Part shown: in pieces, positions 6,946 through 11,753 of the stretch | Numbering within the stretch: the first letter of the stretch is position 1 | Layout: each line of letters starts with the position of its first letter | Assembly (NCBI GenBank): GCA_902782815.1 | Contig: CACZOS010000068.1 | Coordinates: forward strand, 1 to 11,753 | Length of the DNA stretch: 11,753 bases | Source of the DNA: an uncultured Lachnospiraceae bacterium | GTDB lineage: Bacteria; Bacillota; Clostridia; Lachnospirales; Lachnospiraceae | Reading direction: 5' to 3' | Notes under the pieces: model-generated | Database searches by the model: none | What the model was told of the DNA's origin: nothing | The model's input: only the letters and a program-made list of their open reading frames with translations | Program-made: the position numbers and the translations under genes

Positions 6946-6983
6946 CGGAACATCGGATCGCGGCGGATAAGCAGGATGTTCCG
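6946..6983. repeat. Inverted repeat in the nfeD leader
   Basis: CGGAACATC (6946-6954) and GATGTTCCG (6975-6983) form a perfect 9-bp stem around a 20-base loop in the untranslated leader, about 17 bases before the GGAGG ribosome site. No T-run follows, so it is not a terminator. It may be an RNA structure affecting translation or a protein-binding site; no known riboswitch was recognised. Confidence 0.4.
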
Positions 6984-7012
6984 GTGAGGATTCCGGGAGA
7001 GGAGGAATAGGT

Positions 7013-7501
7013 ATGGTACCGATGTACTGGCTGTTGGCGGCGGCGATATTGATCGTCCTTGAGATCATGACCATGGGTCTGACCACCATATGGTTCGCGG
7101 GCGGCGCCCTGGCGGCGGCCATCGTTGCTCTTGTGGGTTTTTCCCTGGCCGTGCAGATCGTCACCTTCGTGGCCGTTTCCGTGATCCTTCTTCTGATCAC
7201 AAGACCCATCGCCGCAAGGTATTTAAATGATAAGACTATCCGGACAAATGTGGACAGCCTGATCGGCCAGAACTGTCTGGTGACCCAGCAGATCGATAAT
7301 CTCAGGTCCAGGGGGCAGGTTATGGTGAAGGGCCAGGCCTGGTCCGCGAAAAGCTTAAAGGATGATGTGATCATCCCGGAGAACTCCATCGTAAAAGTGG
7401 AGAAGGTCTCCGGGGTAAAGCTCCTGGTGAGTGTCATCTCCCTGCCGGAGAAGGTCGGGCCGTCACCGGACGGACCGAAAGAGGAAGAAGCAGTCTGGTG
7501 A
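7013..7501 (+). CDS. NfeD-like membrane protein
   Basis: A 162-residue protein of the NfeD family, short form without the N-terminal serine-protease domain. The N-terminal half is hydrophobic (about residues 5-66), with segments WLLAAAILIVLEIMTMGL, IWFAGGALAAAIVALVG and VQIVTFVAVSVILLLI. A soluble C-terminal domain (about 78-148) has the family's OB-fold pattern: SLIGQNCLV, a central GQVMVKGQAWSAK, then IVKVEKVSGVKLLVSV. The ATG follows GGAGG at 7001-7005. NfeD proteins act as membrane partners of SPFH/stomatin proteins in envelope-stress or membrane-organisation roles. That fits the SPFH gene 35 bases downstream, in the same apparent operon. The last residues (PSPDGPKEEEAVW) are a charged tail of unknown role. 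Confidence 0.9.
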   Translation: MVPMYWLLAAAILIVLEIMTMGLTTIWFAGGALAAAIVALVGFSLAVQIVTFVAVSVILLLITRPIAARYLNDKTIRTNVDSLIGQNCLVTQQIDNLRSRGQVMVKGQAWSAKSLKDDVIIPENSIVKVEKVSGVKLLVSVISLPEKVGPSPDGPKEEEAVW

Positions 7502-7536
7502 CCTGGAAAATATAATTGGGAAGTGGAGGAAATAAT

Positions 7537-8532
7537 ATGATTATTTTTGGACGTATTTTGATTGTTTTACTGATCATCATCGCAATTTATATCGCGATCT
7601 CCTGTGTGCGTATCGTTCCCCAGGCGCATGCCTACGTTATTGAGAGACTGGGCGCCTACAACGGGACCTGGTCCGTGGGCCTTCATTTTAAGGTACCTTT
7701 CCTGGACCGTGTGGCAAAACGTGTCCTGCTCAAGGAACAGGTGGTGGACTTTGCTCCCCAGCCGGTTATCACCAAAGATAATGTTACCATGAGGATCGAT
7801 ACTGTGGTCTACTATCAGATTACGGATCCCAAGCTTTATGCCTACGGTGTGGACAACCCCATCATGGCCATCGAGAATCTGACCGCCACCACGCTTCGTA
7901 ACATCATCGGTGATCTTGAACTGGATGCTACCCTGACCTCCCGTGAGTACATCAACACGAAAATGAGAGCTACCCTGGATGTTGCCACCGATCCCTGGGG
8001 GATCAAGGTCAATCGTGTGGAGCTTAAAAACATCATTCCGCCCACAGAGATTCAGAATGCCATGGAGAAACAGATGAAAGCCGAGCGTGAACGTCGAGAG
8101 GCCATCCTTCGTGCTGAAGGTGAGAAGAAATCCTCCGTCCTCCGTGCAGAAGGACATAAGGAATCCATGATCCTCGAAGCCGAGGCGGCCAAGGAGGCAG
8201 CTATCCTTAAGGCGGAAGCACACAAGGAAGCCACCATCCGCGAGGCGGAAGGTGAGGCGGAAGCTATCCTCAAGATCCAGCAGGCCACCGCGGACGGTCT
8301 CCGGGCCATCAAAGATGCAGGAGCCGATGATGCGGTCATCAAACTGAAATCTCTTGAAGCCTTTGCCAGCGTAGCCGACGGCAAAGCTACCAAGATCATC
8401 ATTCCTTCAGAAATCCAAAATATGGCGGGCCTTCTGGCAGCCTTAAAGGAAAGTACTACAGGAACCGACAGTGCCGCAGCTGCAGCCGTCGAGGTTCCGA
8501 CAGCCCTGTCGGGGGAACCCACCGTAAAGTAA
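7537..8532 (+). CDS. SPFH/stomatin family protein (QmcA-like)
   Basis: A 331-residue membrane-anchored scaffold protein. Residues 3-24 are one N-terminal membrane helix (FGRILIVLLIIIAIYIAISCV). An SPFH/band-7 domain follows at about 25-190, with IVPQAHAYVIERLGAY, QPVITKDNVTMRIDTVVYYQI and the conserved GIKVNRVELKNIIPP. Residues 190-244 are a charged helix of five 11-residue repeats (ILRAEGEKKSS type). The tail has KIIIPSEIQNMAGLLAALKE and a low-complexity end. Such proteins form large membrane-associated rings and work with NfeD. The ATG at 7537 is preferred because GGAGGA (7525-7530) sits six bases before it; an in-frame TTG at 7516 would place that site inside the gene. A strong terminator follows. 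Confidence 0.92.
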   Translation: MIIFGRILIVLLIIIAIYIAISCVRIVPQAHAYVIERLGAYNGTWSVGLHFKVPFLDRVAKRVLLKEQVVDFAPQPVITKDNVTMRIDTVVYYQITDPKLYAYGVDNPIMAIENLTATTLRNIIGDLELDATLTSREYINTKMRATLDVATDPWGIKVNRVELKNIIPPTEIQNAMEKQMKAERERREAILRAEGEKKSSVLRAEGHKESMILEAEAAKEAAILKAEAHKEATIREAEGEAEAILKIQQATADGLRAIKDAGADDAVIKLKSLEAFASVADGKATKIIIPSEIQNMAGLLAALKESTTGTDSAAAAAVEVPTALSGEPTVK

Positions 8533-8588
8533 CCGGCTGAATATGACATTTTTTGGATAACAGAAGAGATATCAGCAACAATTATTTC

Positions 8589-8630
8589 AGGCTGCCCCGC
8601 ATTTTCACAATTGTGCGGCAGCCTTTTTCT
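8589..8630 (+). terminator. Rho-independent terminator after the SPFH gene
   Basis: AGGCTGCC (8589-8596) pairs with GGCAGCCT (8617-8624). The stem extends by GCA/TGC across a two-base CC bulge and ends in an A/T-rich loop. A T-run (8624-8628, then CT) follows at once. It lies 57 bases beyond the SPFH stop and separates this operon from the next gene, so that gene's start must lie beyond it. Confidence 0.85.
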
Positions 8631-8702
8631 TGGTCTTATCGGGCAGAGGGATGGCCTGCCGGGCCGGCCCCGATCCTTCATAATTCCGAGGAAGGAACCC
8701 CT

Positions 8703-10601
8703 ATGGAGATTTTGATTTTTTGTCTCAAAATATTTATATATTATTGGAGAACTGACCGTCTCGATATGATGATCGTCTATGAGGTTCCCCTGCTCACCCT
8801 GCTTTTTTTGTACAGCCTCTGGATCTTTTGTCAGGGGAGGAAGAAGCATGGTATGGGAATCTTTGTGGCAGCCTATGGGCTGATCACGGTAATCATGCTG
8901 GCGGATGCCGCCTACAGCAGCTATTTCGGAAAATATACTTCCGTCAACCAGATCTATCAGCTCTCCAGTCTTTCGGAAATTGCCGGGGACGGAAATGTCA
9001 TCGGGGCGGCAGTCAGCCCCTTAAGCCTTCTGACCCTCCTGGATTTTCCCCTGGCCGCCTGGTGGTTCCGGCGGGTAAAAGGGATGGAGGAAAAACCGGC
9101 CGACCGATTTTGGAAAAAGCTGTACGGACAGGAAAAGAGGAGCTGGCAGGCATTTCTCAAAAAACACCTCGGAAAGATCAGGCATCTGATTCACCTCGCT
9201 CTATACGGAACAGCCATCTGCTCTTTCGTTTACTATGGGTTCAACGTGACAAACGAACGGTATGTGCAGAAAGTCAATCACATTGAATTCTTCACTTACC
9301 ATACCAATGACCTGCTGGTGAATGTGGGGGGAAAACTTGCCCGCAGAAATGTGGATGAGGAAGAGATCCTGGGCCGGATGAAAGCCCTGGTCCCCGCCTC
9401 AGAAGGGGAGGATTACCGGGGAGTGGCCCGGGGAATGAACCTTCTCCTGGTTCAGGTGGAATCCCTGAATGATTTTGTCATCGGGGCGGAATATGAAGGG
9501 GAGGAACTGACTCCCAATCTCAATGCCCTGATTGCCGAAGATTCCTTCTATTTTGACCGTTTCTACTCCACCACGGGTGTCGGAAATACCTGTGACGCGG
9601 AGTTTGCCACCCTGAACAGCCTCTATGCCAACGACCAGAGGGAATGCTACCGGATGTATGTGGACAACACCTATGACGGTCTTCCATGGATGCTTCGGCG
9701 GGAGGGGTACTCTACCATGGCCTTTCATGGCTATGTCAAAACCTTCTGGAACCGGGAGGAGGCATATAAAAATCAGGGGATCGAGCACTTCTATTCCCAG
9801 GATGAACTGGAGATGACCCAGATCTCCGGCTTCGGCCTTACGGACAAGGAAATGTTCCGGCAGGCGGTGGATATCCTGGAAACCAAAGAGGAGCCTTTTT
9901 TCGGTTTCATGATCACCCTCACCAACCATATCCCTTATGATATGCCCCAGAGTCTGGCTGACCTGGAACTGGCTGAAGATGATCGGGGAACCATGTTCGG
10001 AAGATACCTTCAGACGGTCCACTATACCGATGAAGCATTCGGAGTCCTGATCGACCGGCTGAAGGAAGCCGGCCTGTACGACAACACCATGATCGTCATC
10101 TACGGGGATCATCAGGGACTCAACAAGGAAACCACGGAGATACGGGAGAGCATGACTGCCTATCTGGGAAAGGAATATGATTTTGATGAGATGCTGAAGG
10201 TTCCCCTGATCATCCATGTCCCGGGCCTGGGAGACCATAAGGTGGTCACCACAGTGGGAGGCCAGGTGGATACCGCCCCCACCATCGCAAATCTTATGGG
10301 GCTGGAATTCAGGCAGCCCTATCAGTTCGGTCACGATCTGCTCAATACCGATGAGGGATTTATTGCCCAGATCTCCTATATCGGGAAAGGCTCCTATATC
10401 GACGGGGAGACCGGGATGATCTATGCCATCGGAAAGGACGGCAGCATAGAGAGGGGAAGAGCCATCGGTATCCCGGACGGGGACCGGCTGAACATCAATG
10501 CCGATCTCTTTGGAAGAAAAAGTCAGCGGGCAGTCAGCCTGATCGATCTTTGCCAGGAGGTCCTGGACCACAATCTGATCGCCGATCATGTCACCCACTG
10601 A
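8703..10601 (+). CDS. LTA synthase family (sulfatase-fold) membrane enzyme
   Basis: A 632-residue polytopic protein with an extracellular alkaline-phosphatase/sulfatase-fold domain, like lipoteichoic acid synthases. These move glycerol-phosphate from phosphatidylglycerol to a growing chain outside the membrane. Hydrophobic segments lie at about residues 3-14, 24-42, 50-70, 100-122 and 160-182. The catalytic domain (about 245-610) shows E253 in LLVQVESLNDFVI, the nucleophile T296 in GVGNTCDAEFATLNSLY, HGYVKTFWNREEAY, TNHIPYD and D469/H470 in YGDHQGLNKE. These match the metal- and substrate-binding residues of S. aureus LtaS, and the length is close to its 646. The ATG at 8703 follows GAGGAAGGA; an earlier in-frame start at 8553 would run through the terminator. 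Activity on LTA specifically is inferred; a related glycerol-phosphate or phosphoethanolamine transferase is possible. Confidence 0.88.
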   Translation: MEILIFCLKIFIYYWRTDRLDMMIVYEVPLLTLLFLYSLWIFCQGRKKHGMGIFVAAYGLITVIMLADAAYSSYFGKYTSVNQIYQLSSLSEIAGDGNVIGAAVSPLSLLTLLDFPLAAWWFRRVKGMEEKPADRFWKKLYGQEKRSWQAFLKKHLGKIRHLIHLALYGTAICSFVYYGFNVTNERYVQKVNHIEFFTYHTNDLLVNVGGKLARRNVDEEEILGRMKALVPASEGEDYRGVARGMNLLLVQVESLNDFVIGAEYEGEELTPNLNALIAEDSFYFDRFYSTTGVGNTCDAEFATLNSLYANDQRECYRMYVDNTYDGLPWMLRREGYSTMAFHGYVKTFWNREEAYKNQGIEHFYSQDELEMTQISGFGLTDKEMFRQAVDILETKEEPFFGFMITLTNHIPYDMPQSLADLELAEDDRGTMFGRYLQTVHYTDEAFGVLIDRLKEAGLYDNTMIVIYGDHQGLNKETTEIRESMTAYLGKEYDFDEMLKVPLIIHVPGLGDHKVVTTVGGQVDTAPTIANLMGLEFRQPYQFGHDLLNTDEGFIAQISYIGKGSYIDGETGMIYAIGKDGSIERGRAIGIPDGDRLNINADLFGRKSQRAVSLIDLCQEVLDHNLIADHVTH

Positions 10602-10769
10602 CCGGAGAACGATATGGCCCGGTATTCCCGGCAAATTGCTTGACAGAAGCTCGGATATTATGTTATTTCTTTATTATTGTTATGCATTTGAATGAAGACC
10701 ATCGGTCTGATCCGGTCGGATCAGGCTCCGGGACTCCGGATGAGCCCCGAGAATATAAGGAGGAAACCC
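10602..10769 (+). promoter_or_regulatory. argF leader with tandem hairpins
   Basis: This 168-base gap has no gene and no clear terminator for the preceding gene. TTGACA at 10639-10644 is a perfect -35 box, but the best -10 (TGTTAT, 15-base spacing) is poor. An A/T-rich stretch follows (about 10650-10695). Then come three adjacent hairpins: GACC/GGTC (10697-10707), the perfect 8-bp stem CTGATCCG/CGGATCAG with a two-base centre (10707-10724), and GGCTCCGG with CCG/GAGCC (10724-10746). The ribosome site AAGGAGG is at 10757-10763. No T-run follows the hairpins, and no T-box signature or convincing ARG box was found. Confidence 0.5.
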
Positions 10770-11753
10770 ATGAATCTAAAAGGACGCAGTTTTCTGACTC
10801 TGCAGGATTTCACCAAAGAAGAGATCCGCTACCTCCTCGATCTGGCCCACAGCCTGAAGGAAAAAAAGAAGAGAGGAGAATTGGGGGAGGAATTAAAAGG
10901 GAAGAACATTGTCCTGATCTTTGATAAATCTTCCACCAGAACCAGATGCTCTTTCGAGGTAGGCGCGGTGGATGAAGGAGCTCATGTTACCTACCTGTCC
11001 AATTCCCACATGAACAAAAAGGAATCCCTGGAAGATACAGCCAGGGTTTTCGGACGGATGTACGATGCTATTGAATACCGTGGCTACGGGCAGGATATCG
11101 TGGAGGATCTGGCAAGGTACTCCGGAATCCCGGTCTGGAACGGGCTGACGGATGTGGACCATCCCACCCAGGTTCTGGCAGACTTTATGACTGTGGAAGA
11201 ACACCTGGACAAACCCCTGGAGGAAGTCAGCTTCACCTTTGTCGGGGACCTGTCCGACAATGTGATGTATGCCCTCATGTACGGATGCGCCATCATGGGG
11301 ATGAATTTTAAAGCAGTCGGTCCAAAGGAGACAGTATGTGCTCCGGAAGTTCTTGAGCTTTCCCGGAAACTGGCTGAAAAAAGCGGAGCCTCCGTCACAA
11401 TTTCCCATGACCCGGAGGATGTGAAGGGATCCGATGTGATCTATACCGATATCTGGGTCAGCATGGGAGAGGCAGAGGACCTGTATCCTTTAAGAGTGGC
11501 TGCTCTTACTCCCTACCGGGTGACCCGGGAGATGATGGCCAATACCGGCAACGACCGGTGTATCTTTATGCACTGCCTGCCTTCCTACCACGATTTTAAC
11601 ACCTCCGTTGCCCGGGATATGCGGGACCGTCTGGGACTGGATATCCGTGAAGTAGAAGATGAAGTGTTCCGCTCGGAAAATTCCGTGGTCTTTGACGAGG
11701 CCGAGAACCGTATGCATTCCATCAAGGCGGTGATGGTAGCAACCCTGGGAAGA
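10770..11753 (+). CDS. argF: Ornithine carbamoyltransferase (3' end cut by window)
   Basis: 328 codons are visible and the frame is still open at the window edge. The family's usual length is about 330-335 residues, so only a few residues are missing. The enzyme makes citrulline from ornithine and carbamoyl phosphate in arginine synthesis; the same reaction run in reverse serves arginine breakdown. The carbamoyl-phosphate site is STRTR at residues 55-59 (FDKSSTRTRCSFEVGAVDEGA), with HPTQ at 131-134. The ornithine-specific SMG loop is at 231-233 (DIWVSMGE), which separates it from aspartate and other carbamoyltransferases. The catalytic HCLP is at 268-271. The ATG follows a near-ideal AAGGAGG six bases away. 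No arc or arg partner is in view, so anabolic versus catabolic use is undecided; argF is the likelier symbol. Confidence 0.95.
   Translation, partial: MNLKGRSFLTLQDFTKEEIRYLLDLAHSLKEKKKRGELGEELKGKNIVLIFDKSSTRTRCSFEVGAVDEGAHVTYLSNSHMNKKESLEDTARVFGRMYDAIEYRGYGQDIVEDLARYSGIPVWNGLTDVDHPTQVLADFMTVEEHLDKPLEEVSFTFVGDLSDNVMYALMYGCAIMGMNFKAVGPKETVCAPEVLELSRKLAEKSGASVTISHDPEDVKGSDVIYTDIWVSMGEAEDLYPLRVAALTPYRVTREMMANTGNDRCIFMHCLPSYHDFNTSVARDMRDRLGLDIREVEDEVFRSENSVVFDEAENRMHSIKAVMVATLGR

Noticed and set aside
7516..7536. TTG start for the SPFH protein
   Set aside because: It lacks a ribosome site, and GGAGGA lies just before the ATG at 7537, where the membrane helix begins.
8661..8670. GGGCCGGCCC palindrome before the LTA-synthase-like gene
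   Set aside because: A short GC-rich palindrome such as this is expected by chance in this base composition, and it has no promoter or T-run context.
8553..8702. Upstream extension of the LTA-synthase-like protein by 50 residues
   Set aside because: The extension would translate through the strong terminator at 8589-8630, and the ATG at 8703 has its own well-placed ribosome site.
10602..10769. T-box or ARG box controlling argF
   Set aside because: I looked for the T-box core and paired TGAAT-type half-sites. Only a weak CATTTGAATG match (10684-10693) was found, which is not enough to call.
1..11753. CRISPR array, tRNA/rRNA genes, insertion sequences or prophage parts
   Set aside because: No spaced repeat array, RNA gene, transposase, integrase or terminal inverted repeats were seen. 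The gene content is ordinary chromosomal.

Overview
The window reads like a chromosomal segment of a Gram-positive member of the Clostridia, most likely Lachnospiraceae-like. This is inferred from the moderate-to-high GC coding style, the strong AGGAGG-type ribosome sites, an RND pump without an adaptor or outer-membrane partner, an LTA-synthase-type enzyme, and the clostridial style of the TetR regulator. No mobile element, tRNA, rRNA or CRISPR array is visible. All genes are on the + strand except one small membrane-protein gene.

Layout. (1) 110-1512: a GNAT acetyltransferase overlaps and is probably translationally coupled to hemB, the porphobilinogen synthase of tetrapyrrole synthesis. 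(2) 1513-6336: a compact control element carries a perfect-consensus promoter interleaved with two copies of a palindromic operator. It precedes a very long (1354 aa) RND transporter and then its likely TetR-family repressor. (3) 6374-6718, minus strand: a small DUF4190-like membrane protein with its own promoter, convergent with tetR. (4) 6788-8532: an NfeD-like protein plus a stomatin/SPFH protein, driven by an extended -10 promoter preceded by 11-bp tandem repeats, and closed by a clear terminator at 8589-8630. (5) 8703-10601: an LTA-synthase-like sulfatase-fold membrane enzyme. (6) 10770 to the window end: argF, ornithine carbamoyltransferase, cut off just before its C-terminus and preceded by a leader with several hairpins.

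The most notable unit is region 2. The transporter carries about 265 extra residues that look like a long antiparallel coiled-coil hairpin with a small cap. The insert sits where AcrB-type pumps begin their exit-duct docking subdomain. In a cell lacking an outer membrane, it may act as a built-in wall-reaching extension in place of a separate adaptor. Its control element is also unusual: the two operators are reverse complements of each other, so together they form a 15-bp stem followed by a T-run. This could terminate hemB read-through while the promoter inside it, with its -10 box in the loop, starts pump transcription under TetR control.

The NfeD/SPFH pair and the LTA-synthase-like gene are both envelope functions, so much of the window concerns the cell envelope. 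The flanking hemB and argF are housekeeping biosynthesis genes.
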